In this document: one piece after another, positions 1 through 10,300 of the stretch | Position numbering within the stretch: position 1 is the stretch's first letter | Layout: every line of letters begins with the position of its first letter | Assembly (NCBI RefSeq): GCF_014334335.1 | Contig: NZ_JACSEU010000001.1 | Span: 372,001 to 436,000 of the forward strand | Direction: 5' to 3' | DNA: 64,000 nt | From: Treponema sp. Marseille-Q3903 | Lineage (GTDB): Bacteria; Spirochaetota; Spirochaetia; Treponematales; Treponemataceae | Notes under the pieces: model-generated | The model's database searches: none | What the model was told of the DNA's origin: nothing | What the model saw: the letters and a program-made list of their open reading frames with translations, nothing else | Position numbers and translations under genes: made by a program

Positions 1-897
1 TGTGCTACAGCAGATTTTGCCGGCTGCCTTGCGTATGCTTCAACTTTTTACAAAAATACAGATACTGCTTTTGCAAAGAAACTTGTTGAAGCTGCCGTAA
101 AAGCTCAAAATTATCTTTTTTTACATGATGATGAACTTTATATAAATCCACCGGAAATCACAACAGGAGGATACGGAGACAGCGATGTTTCTGATGAGCG
201 TTATTTTGCTCTCTGTTCACTTTGGGCTGTAACCGGAGAAGAAAAATACATTGCGCACGCTTTAAAAATTCGGGAGGAAAAGAAAAAAGAAATTCCTGAT
301 TTGGAACAACCTTGGAAAGGCGGATGGCGTGAAGATTTTAGCTGGTCGAGCGTCGCAGGGTACGGTACAGAAATCCTCCTTGAAAACGCAGATAAACTCG
401 ATAGGAAAGTTCTCGAAGAAATAAAAAACGACATCATCGTTCAGGCGGAAAAGGCTTTGCAGACCGCTAGAAAATCAGCATTCGGGTATTGTTCAAATTT
501 TATTTCTTGGGGAAGCAATGGGGCAATTTGCGATTCTGGTCATTTAATGATTATGGCTTACGACATCACAAAACGTAAAGATTTTTTTATTGCAGCAAAA
601 CAGCAGATAGATTACATACTCGGTTGCAACCCGTTGAATTACTGCTATGTAACAGGCGAGGGAACTAAAAACCCCGTCAATCCTCATCATAGACCAAGCA
701 TAGCAAGAAAAAAAATCTATCGGGGAATGCTCGTTGGCGGGCCTTGTGCTGAACTTCAGGACACTTATGCAAAAGAACATCTTGAAGGCATGCCGGCTCT
801 CAAATGTTATGTAGACGCCGTCCCAAGCTATAGCACAAATGAAGTTGCAATATATTGGAATTCTGCATTTATATACATTTTGTCACGTGTAAAATAA
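1..897 (+). CDS. Glycoside hydrolase family 9 (endoglucanase/cellodextrinase), 3' part only
   Basis: The reading frame is open from the first base of the window, so the 5' end lies outside. The family hydrolyses beta-1,4-glucans such as cellulose in an (alpha/alpha)6-barrel fold. Seen here: an ATADFAG segment at the window edge, the motif GGYGDSDVSDERYFA, the C-terminal family signature with NPVNPHHR, and the second signature NEVAIYWNS. The Glu in that last motif (codon 841-843) is the expected catalytic acid. The two N-terminal catalytic Asp residues would lie upstream of the window. The protein ends soon after the catalytic domain, so there is no C-terminal carbohydrate-binding module. Family assignment is firm; exact substrate is not determined. 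Confidence 0.9.
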   Translation, partial: CATADFAGCLAYASTFYKNTDTAFAKKLVEAAVKAQNYLFLHDDELYINPPEITTGGYGDSDVSDERYFALCSLWAVTGEEKYIAHALKIREEKKKEIPDLEQPWKGGWREDFSWSSVAGYGTEILLENADKLDRKVLEEIKNDIIVQAEKALQTARKSAFGYCSNFISWGSNGAICDSGHLMIMAYDITKRKDFFIAAKQQIDYILGCNPLNYCYVTGEGTKNPVNPHHRPSIARKKIYRGMLVGGPCAELQDTYAKEHLEGMPALKCYVDAVPSYSTNEVAIYWNSAFIYILSRVK

Positions 898-968
898 TAC
901 CAAGTAAAACAATTGAATTTTTTCACCATCTCGATTAGGATTTATAGCAAATTATTGCGAGGTTCAGA

Positions 969-1715
969 ATGTTTACAATTAAAAATGTTTCAAAATCATA
1001 TAACAAAAATGGCGAAAAAGCCGTAGATTCATTAAATCTTACAGTAAATAACGGTGAAATATTTGGTTTTCTTGGACCCAATGGAGCCGGAAAAACTACT
1101 TCAATCAAAATAGTAACAGGAATTCTTAAGCCTGATGAAGGCGATGTTTTTCTTGACGACATTTCAATCAAAGAGCGTCCAATTGCGGCAAAAAGGCAGT
1201 TTGCGTTTGTTCCTGACAATCCCGAGACATTCTCCCGTTTGAGAGCGATAGAATACCTGAACTTTATTGGAGACGTCTATAAAATCTCCTCTCAGGATAG
1301 AAAGCGGCGTATTGAATATTTTTGCCAGAAATTTGGACTTAAAGAAGTTTTGAACAACAGAATCAATTCGTTCAGCCACGGAATGAAGCAAAAATTGTTT
1401 TTGATTGCAAGCCTTATAACAGACCCCCAAAACTGGATTCTTGATGAGCCGATGGTCGGGCTTGACCCCGAAGCTGCGTTTATCATAAAAGAAATTATGC
1501 GTGAACGCACTGTCGCTGGTAAATCAGTTTTCTTTTCTACGCACGTAATGGAAGTCGCTGAAAAACTATGCGACAAAATTGGAATTATAAAGCGCGGTAA
1601 GTTGATTTTTGTAGGCACCATGGAAGACCTTAAACAAAAGCACAGTCAAGAAGGCAAATCACTAGAAGATATCTTCCTTTCACTGATTGGCAGCGATGTA
1701 AAGAAAACGGAATAA
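969..1715 (+). CDS. ABC transporter ATP-binding protein (ABC-2 exporter type)
   Basis: This is a 248-residue ATPase expected to power export through the membrane protein encoded next. Walker A GPNGAGKTT is at residues 36-44, the ABC signature SFSHGMKQ at 134-141, and Walker B NWILDEP at 155-161, followed by the D-loop GLDP and the switch His in STHVME. The start has a GAGG ribosome binding site seven bases upstream. The gene stops two bases before the GTG that could open the permease frame, so the two are surely one operon. Substrate cannot be read from the sequence. The family also serves lipid, drug and bacteriocin export. Confidence 0.93.
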   Translation: MFTIKNVSKSYNKNGEKAVDSLNLTVNNGEIFGFLGPNGAGKTTSIKIVTGILKPDEGDVFLDDISIKERPIAAKRQFAFVPDNPETFSRLRAIEYLNFIGDVYKISSQDRKRRIEYFCQKFGLKEVLNNRINSFSHGMKQKLFLIASLITDPQNWILDEPMVGLDPEAAFIIKEIMRERTVAGKSVFFSTHVMEVAEKLCDKIGIIKRGKLIFVGTMEDLKQKHSQEGKSLEDIFLSLIGSDVKKTE

Positions 1716-1728
1716 GGTGGCTGGCGTC

Positions 1729-3459
1729 ATGTACTTTAAGTTATTTAAAATTTTTGCGTCTAACATATTTTCCTTTTCAAATTTTTGGGACGGTTTTAAA
1801 AAGGGACCTAAAGGCATTGTAAAAAGCATTTTGCTTTTGCTTCTTTTTATTTATGTAATAGCCGCTTTTGGGGTTATGTATGTAGGGTATATGCTAGTTG
1901 CCTACAAAACGCTTCAAAACGCAGGAAACACAGAGCTTATGCCTTTTATTACAACGCTTTTATCTCTTTGTGTGATTTTTTTCTTTGGATTTACCTCTGT
2001 AGCGACAAATTATTACACTGGCAGTGGCGAAGAACAGTTTATTTCAATGCCGATTTCATCATGTCAATTTTTCGGGGCAAAGTTCGCTGTTAGTCTTGTG
2101 ACAGATGCTTTTATAGGACTTGTGATGTTTGCAATTTCTGCAGGAATCTATGGCTACAACGAGCATCTTCTTGCAAAACCTATGTTTTACGTGGGAACAA
2201 TTACAGTCGCGCTCGCGTTTTCTGTGGCAGCAGTTTTTATTATCTATCTGCTTTTATCTTTGATTCTTTATTTTATTCCAGCTTTTAGAAAAAAATCAAT
2301 TTTAACTGGCATTGCGTCGTTTCTCATTGTCTCTTTTTCAATTGGATATGGATTTTTAGCCTCAATAAGAGGTCAGATGTTATCTTCTGAAAACATGTTT
2401 GAGGAAGGTAAAGCGAGAGCTCTCACAGACTCATTTGCGCGTCTCAAGCCCCAGTCTTCCGCTATCAGTTTTTTTTCAAAAGCAATGAATGGAGATTTTT
2501 TTTCAATACTTGTAATGATTGCAACCGTCGCTTTTATCATTTTTGCATGCGTCCCACTTCTTGGAACACTTTATATAAAAACTTTGAATGGCTTTTCAGA
2601 TGTCAAGACAAAAAAAATTACAGATTCAAAAGTTGAGTCGCTTATAAAAAAAGACACTCGTTCTAATACAATTTTCCACGCCCTGTTTGTGCGAGATGTA
2701 AAAACGATATTCCGCGAGCCAGCATTTTTTGCAAATGGTCCTCTGATGGTTTTTTTAATGCCAATCATTATTTTTTTTAGTTTTGGAGTTAGCTTTGCAA
2801 CTTCGAGTGGTGGTAAAATTGCGGAGATTTTGTATTCAATTCAAGACGCGGTTGTCAACATATCAGCAGAGCAGTTTGAAAAAACAGAATATTACATTTG
2901 CGCTGGAGGAATGGCTTTTGTAATTTTTTTGGGAAATTGTACAAACATCGCCGCATCATCTTTTTCGAGGGAGGGAAAAGCGCTGTACGACTTAAAGGCT
3001 ATGCCAATCATGAATTCAATAATTGCGAAAGTCAAGTTTTGGCACGCTATGATGTACGTCATAATTTCAAATATCATTTTTGCGTCATTGATTATTGCCG
3101 CAAGTTTGTTTTTCAAATTTCCGTTTACGCCAGCTGATATTGCAAAAATGATATTACTGATTGTAATTGGCTCAATCTCTGTGTCTGTCGCAATAATTTT
3201 TGTAGATATGTTTGTAGACACAGCGAATCCAAAGTTGTCTTGGGAAAACCCAATTGCTGCGGTTAAGCAGAACATGAATACAGCGATTGCAGCATTTTTT
3301 ACAATTTTTGTCATCGCGCTTGCGGTTGCCCTTACAATATTTGTTTTACCAAAGTCGTATGCAGGAATTATAATTTTTAGCGCTGTGTTTGTCGTGATTT
3401 CGGCGCTGCTTGGAACCGCTTATTTTAAATATGCAGAAAAACGAATAACCGATATTTAG
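1729..3459 (+). CDS. ABC-2-type exporter membrane protein
   Basis: A 576-residue polytopic membrane protein and partner of the preceding ATPase. Hydrophobic segments occur in two clusters: about six in the first 300 residues, then a cytoplasmic stretch around 300-340, then further segments to the C-terminus. This length suggests a fused pair of six-helix half-transporters or a long ABC_export-type permease. A GTG at 1717 is in frame, but the ATG at 1729 is preferred because AAGGTGG (1714-1720) sits eight bases upstream of it. The next gene starts nine bases after the stop. Substrate unknown. Confidence 0.8.
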   Translation: MYFKLFKIFASNIFSFSNFWDGFKKGPKGIVKSILLLLLFIYVIAAFGVMYVGYMLVAYKTLQNAGNTELMPFITTLLSLCVIFFFGFTSVATNYYTGSGEEQFISMPISSCQFFGAKFAVSLVTDAFIGLVMFAISAGIYGYNEHLLAKPMFYVGTITVALAFSVAAVFIIYLLLSLILYFIPAFRKKSILTGIASFLIVSFSIGYGFLASIRGQMLSSENMFEEGKARALTDSFARLKPQSSAISFFSKAMNGDFFSILVMIATVAFIIFACVPLLGTLYIKTLNGFSDVKTKKITDSKVESLIKKDTRSNTIFHALFVRDVKTIFREPAFFANGPLMVFLMPIIIFFSFGVSFATSSGGKIAEILYSIQDAVVNISAEQFEKTEYYICAGGMAFVIFLGNCTNIAASSFSREGKALYDLKAMPIMNSIIAKVKFWHAMMYVIISNIIFASLIIAASLFFKFPFTPADIAKMILLIVIGSISVSVAIIFVDMFVDTANPKLSWENPIAAVKQNMNTAIAAFFTIFVIALAVALTIFVLPKSYAGIIIFSAVFVVISALLGTAYFKYAEKRITDI

Positions 3460-3467
3460 GACAGGGA

Positions 3468-6400
3468 ATGAAAAAGTTTTATTGTTTGATATTGTCAATC
3501 TGTTGTATTCAGTTCTCGTTCGCAGCTGATTTTGATGGAAAATCGAGTTTTATGTTCGGTGAGAAAGACCTCAGAACTGTAAAAACAGAATTTTTCGAGA
3601 TTATCTATCCGAAACGAAGCGAAAAAACTGCTGAAATTCTTTACTCAAATGTAGATTCTATTTACAGAGAAGTGACTGGAATTTACGGCTTTGAGCCAAA
3701 AGTCAGAATGCCTGTTGTCGTTGTGCCGGGCGTAGAAAGTTTAAATGCATTTTTCTCTTTTGTGCCGTACAATCACATCGTCCTTTTTGACACATCTGAT
3801 ACGGGTTTTGGAGAACTTCAGTCGTTCAGCGAGTCGATGCTCTCAATTTTTAAGCATGAACTTATTCACGCTGTAACATACAACATGTCTCAAAAAAACA
3901 GAAAAGATGTCACAAATCTGACGATGTATTCCGCAGGGCTTTTATTTATAACAACTGCGATGGCTGAAGGAGCGTCTGTAAGCGGAGAAAGTTTCGCCGG
4001 AGAAGGTCGGCTAAACAACGAATATGCAAAACAGTATGTAAAACAGGCGAAAATCGAAAACAAATTCCCAGACTATGATGATATTCAAGGAGCTGCAGAT
4101 AGAAGTCCGAGAGGTGCTCCATATTATTTTGGAGGAGCTTTTCATCAGTGGTTGCAAGAAAAGTACGGAATTGAAAAATACACAAACTTTTGGTACACAC
4201 TTGCGAGTGGGAAAAAACTTGGTATAAAGCGCTCTTTTAAGGAAGTTTATGGTCGCTCAATTTTAGCTGCGTGGGAAGATTTTAAAAACGATTATCAAAT
4301 TCCTGACGTTGAGCCAAATCCTGTAAAAGCCGGGCTTGCTTCTGATTTTTTTACTCCTGTTTCAGATGATTTTTCACACAAAAATAAATCCGGAGAATTG
4401 TATAAATCTCTTACAGCTTCTGAAAAAGGAATCGCATGGATTGATTCTTATGGAAGACAGGTTTTTTACATTTCGTCAGATAAGCTTGCAGAAAAAAAAC
4501 GCAAACCTGAAAAATTGTTTTCACAGAATGGAATTTATGCAATTTCGCTTTCGCAAAATGGAAAATATATTGCAGTTTCAAAGACAACATCAAATTCCGT
4601 AAATGTAAAAACAAAAGTCAGCATTTATGACATAGAAAAAAACAGATTTTATGATGTTCCTGACGAAGGTATAAAAGACGGTGCAATAATCGAAAAAGAC
4701 GGATTTTTCTATCTTGTCTGCCACAAATATCAAGCTCCATTCAACAGCCTTATGATTTATAAAATCGCCGTAAATGAAAAGGGAATCATAAAAGGTGTTG
4801 ACTTGCAGGCATCAAAAATTCTTCCGTTAAATGATTATGTGTCTAACTTTGCAGATTGCAAAGACGGTACTTTTGCAGCAATTTACAAAAGCGGACTTAT
4901 TTTTTCTGTCCGAAAATATGATTTAGATGGAAACACTTTAGAAGATTACAAAATTTCGAGCGACCCGGAAGAAAAAATCAATTTACAGAGTATGTCTGTC
5001 GACGGTGAAAATGCGTATTTCAGTTGGGCAAAGAGGGAGACAATGCCTAGACTTGGTAAAATGAATCTTAAAACAGGTTCTTTCACCCTTTCTGAAAAAG
5101 ATATTTCAGGCGGAGTCTACTGGCCGGTATTATTAAAAAATAAAACAGACAATCTCGAAATCGCTTACATAGGAACTTTTTATCGCCAAAATATGCTGCT
5201 GACTATTAAAGAAAAAGATTTTCTCGATTTTTCAAGCATAAAACAGACGAAAGAGGAATCCGTCAACGTTGCTGATTTTAAGACTTCTTTAAAACAAGAT
5301 TCCGGCTCTGAGCGTCGAAATGATAGTTCATCGCCATTTGTGTTCTGCGGGCTTGAACAAAAGTCATCGAGTTACAATCCTTATCGCTTGTCAAACTTTT
5401 TATTTTTGCCGGTTGGGATTTATAAAAGAGAAAATTTACCGCACTTGTCTGATAAAAAAGAAACATTTGGTTCGAGTTTCTTTTTGGCAGGCGTAACGTT
5501 GCTGCGTTCCGACCCATGGCTATCTTCAATAAAAGATATAGATTTATTTACGGCAGGATGGGATTTTTTTACAAATTCAATTGGGGTCGAGTATAAAACA
5601 TCGCCGCATTTCGGCACTGACATTTTCTCGAGTTCATTTGATTTTAAGACAGAGTTTGACCTGAACGGGTACGGCTGGAAGATAAGCTCTGCAGATGCGA
5701 CTCTACAGTCTGTTTTCAATGTCGGCAGAATGTCTTCTGTTTTTTTTACAAATAAATCATCGGCAAAAATCGGAAAACACACTGTGGAGCGCAAGTTAGA
5801 TGAAAACAACAAGTTATTTGATTATTTTGCGTCTGCAAAACCTGAATCAAACACAGTGTTTTTAGATGTGATAAACGTCTTTTCCGTTTCATATTCAAAT
5901 GTTCACAGAGTGAATTCAGGAAGATATAACAAAAGCGGATTTTCAGCAGGAATCGGCGTTGCCTACGGTTATTTCAGAAACATAAACGAAAATCGCATAT
6001 ATCAAAATGAATTCGCACTCCAGGCATCGGCTTCAGCTTATGTTCCGCAGCTTATTCCTGTTTCTAACGATTATGGGTTTGTATACAATCTGCCTTTGCG
6101 GCTCAACTTTGATGTCGACAGGATTGCTCTCGATTTTTCAAATGCGACGTTTTCAAGCGGAATCGAAACTGTTTTATTCGGATTAGATGTTCAAAAAGCG
6201 CTGCCATTTTTCAGCTATTTGTTTATAGAAGATTTATATTTGACTGCCGGATACAATGGATTTTACAAAGCGTTTTTTTCAAAAACTGCCGAAAAAAATC
6301 ACTATTCAGACACATTGAGCGTAAAACTTGTCGCAGACATCGCTTTGAATTTTGGAATTTTTACAGGTTCTGCTTTTAATTTGTTTACGGAATTTAATAT

Positions 6401-6470
6401 TCATTTTAACAAAGCAAAAGAAAATGACCGCCTGTTTGATTTTGATGTCGGAGTTTACACTTCATTTTGA
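3468..6470 (+). CDS. Envelope metallopeptidase-like protein with propeller-like middle and C-terminal beta-barrel-like region
   Basis: A 1000-residue exported protein. The N-terminus is a signal peptide ending near FSFAAD. Residues 130-134 are HELIH, a zinc-binding HExxH motif, with a candidate third ligand in MAEGAS (Glu167), as in gluzincin/peptidase-MA-like enzymes. Residues about 300-600 contain repeated short strands with I-x-S-x-D-G-like patterns, suggestive of a WD40/TolB-like propeller. The last ~300 residues alternate hydrophobic and polar residues and end in Phe (VGVYTSF), as outer-membrane beta barrels do. It follows the ABC exporter by nine bases. Its 3' end overlaps the convergent sirtuin gene by 16 bases. 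Peptidase activity is inferred only. Confidence 0.7.
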   Translation: MKKFYCLILSICCIQFSFAADFDGKSSFMFGEKDLRTVKTEFFEIIYPKRSEKTAEILYSNVDSIYREVTGIYGFEPKVRMPVVVVPGVESLNAFFSFVPYNHIVLFDTSDTGFGELQSFSESMLSIFKHELIHAVTYNMSQKNRKDVTNLTMYSAGLLFITTAMAEGASVSGESFAGEGRLNNEYAKQYVKQAKIENKFPDYDDIQGAADRSPRGAPYYFGGAFHQWLQEKYGIEKYTNFWYTLASGKKLGIKRSFKEVYGRSILAAWEDFKNDYQIPDVEPNPVKAGLASDFFTPVSDDFSHKNKSGELYKSLTASEKGIAWIDSYGRQVFYISSDKLAEKKRKPEKLFSQNGIYAISLSQNGKYIAVSKTTSNSVNVKTKVSIYDIEKNRFYDVPDEGIKDGAIIEKDGFFYLVCHKYQAPFNSLMIYKIAVNEKGIIKGVDLQASKILPLNDYVSNFADCKDGTFAAIYKSGLIFSVRKYDLDGNTLEDYKISSDPEEKINLQSMSVDGENAYFSWAKRETMPRLGKMNLKTGSFTLSEKDISGGVYWPVLLKNKTDNLEIAYIGTFYRQNMLLTIKEKDFLDFSSIKQTKEESVNVADFKTSLKQDSGSERRNDSSSPFVFCGLEQKSSSYNPYRLSNFLFLPVGIYKRENLPHLSDKKETFGSSFFLAGVTLLRSDPWLSSIKDIDLFTAGWDFFTNSIGVEYKTSPHFGTDIFSSSFDFKTEFDLNGYGWKISSADATLQSVFNVGRMSSVFFTNKSSAKIGKHTVERKLDENNKLFDYFASAKPESNTVFLDVINVFSVSYSNVHRVNSGRYNKSGFSAGIGVAYGYFRNINENRIYQNEFALQASASAYVPQLIPVSNDYGFVYNLPLRLNFDVDRIALDFSNATFSSGIETVLFGLDVQKALPFFSYLFIEDLYLTAGYNGFYKAFFSKTAEKNHYSDTLSVKLVADIALNFGIFTGSAFNLFTEFNIHFNKAKENDRLFDFDVGVYTSF

Positions 6471-7222
6471 CGTTTTACAGCGATTTGTTCTAAAACTTTG
6501 CCAATCGGCTCATGAATCACAATGTTTGCGATGTTATCCTGCGTTGTAGATGTTTTATTTATCAAAACAAGATTTTTTCCATGAAAGTAGTCTACAAGAC
6601 CTGCTGCCGGATAAACAGTAAGAGATGTTCCTCCAATTATAAGCGTGTCGGCATTTATAATTGCATCTACAGCGTTTTCGATTACATTTTGGTCAAGGCT
6701 TTCCTGATAGAGCACAACATCAGGTTTTATAAGGCCGCCACATTTTTTGCAGTGAGGCAACTTGTCTTCAGAATTTTCACTTTCAATAATTATATTTTCA
6801 TCGTAAAAAGCATGACATTGCGTGCAATAATTGCGGAGTGTGCTTCCGTGAAGTTCGTAAACTTTTTTGCTGCCTGCGAGCTGGTGAAGTCCGTCGATAT
6901 TTTGTGTGATGACTGCGGAAAGTTTTCCTTCTTTTTCGAGCTCTGCAAGTTTGTAGTGCGCTGCGTTCGGTTTAATCCCTTTTGGTAAAAGTTTTGCCCT
7001 GTAAAATCTATAAAACTCTTTTGGGTTATTGCAAAAAAATGAATGGCTGATTATTTCTTCCGGCGGATATTTCCATTGTTGATTGTAAAGTCCATCTATA
7101 CTGCGAAAATCTGGAATTCCCGACTCTGTAGAAACTCCTGCTCCTCCAAAAAACACAATCCGTTTGCTATTGTCGATGATTTGTTGTAGAATACACACCT
7201 TATCAGAAAAAAGTTCACCCAT
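6455..7222 (-). CDS. cobB: NAD-dependent protein deacylase (sirtuin)
   Basis: A 255-residue class II/III-like bacterial sirtuin that removes acyl groups from protein lysines using NAD+. The NAD-binding motif GAGVSTESGIPDFR is at residues 27-40, TQNIDGLHQLAGS at about 106-118, and the catalytic His is H125 in YELHGS. Two CxxC pairs (133/136 and 158/161) form the structural zinc site. The start at 7222 has GAGGA about ten bases upstream. It reads tail-to-tail into the preceding envelope-protein gene with a 16-base overlap and head-to-head with the giant surface-protein gene. Family certain; acyl preference unknown. Confidence 0.93.
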   Translation of the reverse strand: MGELFSDKVCILQQIIDNSKRIVFFGGAGVSTESGIPDFRSIDGLYNQQWKYPPEEIISHSFFCNNPKEFYRFYRAKLLPKGIKPNAAHYKLAELEKEGKLSAVITQNIDGLHQLAGSKKVYELHGSTLRNYCTQCHAFYDENIIIESENSEDKLPHCKKCGGLIKPDVVLYQESLDQNVIENAVDAIINADTLIIGGTSLTVYPAAGLVDYFHGKNLVLINKTSTTQDNIANIVIHEPIGKVLEQIAVKRQNEV

Positions 7223-7339
7223 AATAAAAAGTCCTCATTATTTATCATAATGTATTTTTCTCTAAAGAAACAGAGTTTATCAGCCGATATTCGGAGTTGG
7301 AGAATACTATATTTATACGGTTTTATAGGAATGATAAGA

Positions 7340-10300
7340 ATGAAAAAGATGCAGAAGAAAATTTATTCTATACTTCTTTGTGTTGTTTTGGGAATCTCAG
7401 CATTTGCTCATGGGAAAGGTGATATTGAAGAAATTTCCGTTGATAATTTAAGCAGCTGGCAGCAACAGTTCGATCTTGAAAACAAGAAAGTAGGTAAGTA
7501 TAACATCTTGATTACAGCGAGCGATCTTGGTGGCAACACCCATGTCGACGGACCTCACAATATCTATTTTGACCCAAAGTCTGATTTACCTGTTTGCGGT
7601 ATTACAAACCCATACAAGAACATGCGAGTTGTCGGAAACTTGAATATCGTTGGAACTTGTACCGATGATGACGGCGTTTCAAAAGTTGAACTTATCCTCG
7701 ACGAAGGAACTGAAACAGAAAAAGTTGTCAACGCTAAAGGAAAAGAATTCTGGTCTTATTATCTTGAAACGAACGACCTTGAAGAAGGAATGCACACAAT
7801 CAAGGTAATCGGATACGACATAAATGATGAGCCTAAAGTAAGCAGTCCTGTTGTCGTAAAATGGCAGCTTGACCGTAAGCAACCGAAGATGGAAATTCAA
7901 GACAGAGCGATGGGAATGCTTGTTTCCGGAAATGTCAAATTTGATGGAGCGGTGTCTGATGGTAACGGAATTAAATCGCTTGAACTTTCGGCAGATAACG
8001 GAAATACCTTTGTTCCTGTAAAACTCAATTCTAAAAAAACGACAGACTTGTGTACATTCTCAGTTTCTGTAGATACTAAAAAGTTTGAAGACGGACCTGC
8101 GGTTTTGTGGTTCAGGGCAACAGACCTTGCTGGTTCTGTAGGAATGTATTCTTTCCTTTATTTTATAGACAATGCAAAGCCTGATGTAAAAATCGTTTAT
8201 CCTTCATTAGACAAGGAAATGAATGGGAAAATCACAGTTGCAGGTTATGCAAAAGATAAAATCGGCGTGACAGACCTTTCTTGGACATTCGGCAATCAGA
8301 GCGGAAAAATCGATCTTGTTCCAGGAAACCCATATTGGGCTGTTGACCTCGATACTGCCGGAATAAAAGAAAAATCGGTTAAGTTTACAATTCGTGCTGT
8401 TGACCGTGCGAAAAACATCGTTGAGGTTTCTCAAAACATCCTTTTGAATAAGGATGCTGATAAACCTTCCATTGAAAATTTTGAACCGCAGGAAGGGCAC
8501 AATTATATAGACAATGAAGATGTCTTTGTTCGCGGAATTGCCCATGACGATGATGGAATCCAATCTGTAGTGATTCAACTTGACAACAAAGACCCAGTCG
8601 TTTTGGAAACAAACGGTGTTTATTATTTCAAACTTTGTTCAACAGAAGACCTTTCTGCCGGCAACCATAAAATCACTGTTGCAGCAGTTGATATAAACGG
8701 GCTCAAGAGTGACACCTCTGTTATCAATGTTTCTTCTAAAGGATCAGCTCCAAGATTCTCTGATGCAAGATTTGTTTCGGGCAAAGATTCAAGGATCGAT
8801 TATGTAAATGGCGTTGAAATTCATCCGGAATCAGGGAAAGTTTTCAACGTAACCGCAACTTCAGGAGTCGGAATCAAGAATATATTTTCGAATTTTTCAT
8901 GGGACGGCGGCAATCTTGAAAATAATGTAGACCTAAAAAATGTAAGCTCTTATACATATTCTCTACCTGTTTCTCCAGACAGTCCAAAAGGTCTTGTGTC
9001 TGTTACAGTCAAAGCGATCGACATTTTTGAACGAGTTGCAGAATTCAAAGCGTTTTATTACGTAACTAATACGACTGTCGTAAAGACTGACAATCCTGCT
9101 GTCGTATTTGATGACAGCACTGTTGGAGAAGACGGTTCAATTATAAGCAATCTTGAATTCCCTGTAACAGGATATTTGATTGGGGCAAAAGCCAAGAGTG
9201 TAGAACTTTATCCTGCGACTCCATTTGCAACGGCAGAACTTGAAGGCAACTTGATAAAACTTGTTGCAAAACCTGATGTTGCAGGAACTTCAAAAGATGT
9301 TGTTGTTCGCGTAAAAACAGATAACGGCAAAGTCATAGAATCTAAAAAAATAAGCTTTAAATCAGGGTCTGCAATTCCTGAACTCAAAATTGAACAATTT
9401 TCAGAAACTCAGTCAATCAATGCGCTATCTGGTGTTGTAACATTGAATGGAACTGCAACTTGTACAACTGGACTATCTTCTCTTGGATACAGAATTATTC
9501 CGGTCAATGCCGAGATTCAAAACGGTGTAATAGCTTCAACGCAAGTCGGAGAAATTAAACCGGAATTAACGAGTATCCCTGTTGCAAAAAGTGGAGCATT
9601 CTCTTTCAAAGTTGATGCCGACAGCCTCGATAACGGTATGCATATTGTTGAAGTCGTTGCAGAGAGCGCCGGCGGAAACAAAATCGCCAGAGCGGTCGCT
9701 CTAAAAAAGATTCCAGATGTTGAAGAGCAGGAAGAAAAAATGCCTGTTCCAACAGCGCCTGTTGTTGCCTGGGTAGATTCATTTGATGTCTATGCAGTCG
9801 GAATCTATCAGGGAGAGCTTGATACTGATTTTAAAGTGTTCTATCGGTCTGAAATGCCAGAAGGAAATAACTCTGAAATTTTTACGATAACTCCGACTGA
9901 AGGAAAGCCTGTTTCAAGCAAGTTCAGCGTAGTAAAAGAATATTCTCTTGATGCAAACATTGCCCTTGTAAACGATACTCCGTATTATAGCGGAATGCCT
10001 GTTTCCCTCGCCTACGGAGCAAAGACAGGCGGATTGATGAAAGTTTACATCGATACCGGTGCTGCCGTCAGTTCTGTCAACTACGAATTCTCCGGCGAAG
10101 ATGTCCCAGGCGGAGAGCTCTATCTTAAAGGTACTGCAAAAATTATAAAGCCGAATACAGACAATCCTTCGAGATGGGTTGCAGAAATTCCTTTTGCGAA
10201 TCTTCCAGTTCGTGTAAACAAAGTAAATATCACAATAAAAGCTGCCACACTTGAAAAGAAAATTTCAGGTTCAATAACAGTTGTGCGTAATTTTGACAGC

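Noticed and set aside
2892-3314. 140-residue open frame antisense to the ABC permease
   Set aside because: No start signal and no family resemblance; the plus-strand membrane protein explains the stretch.
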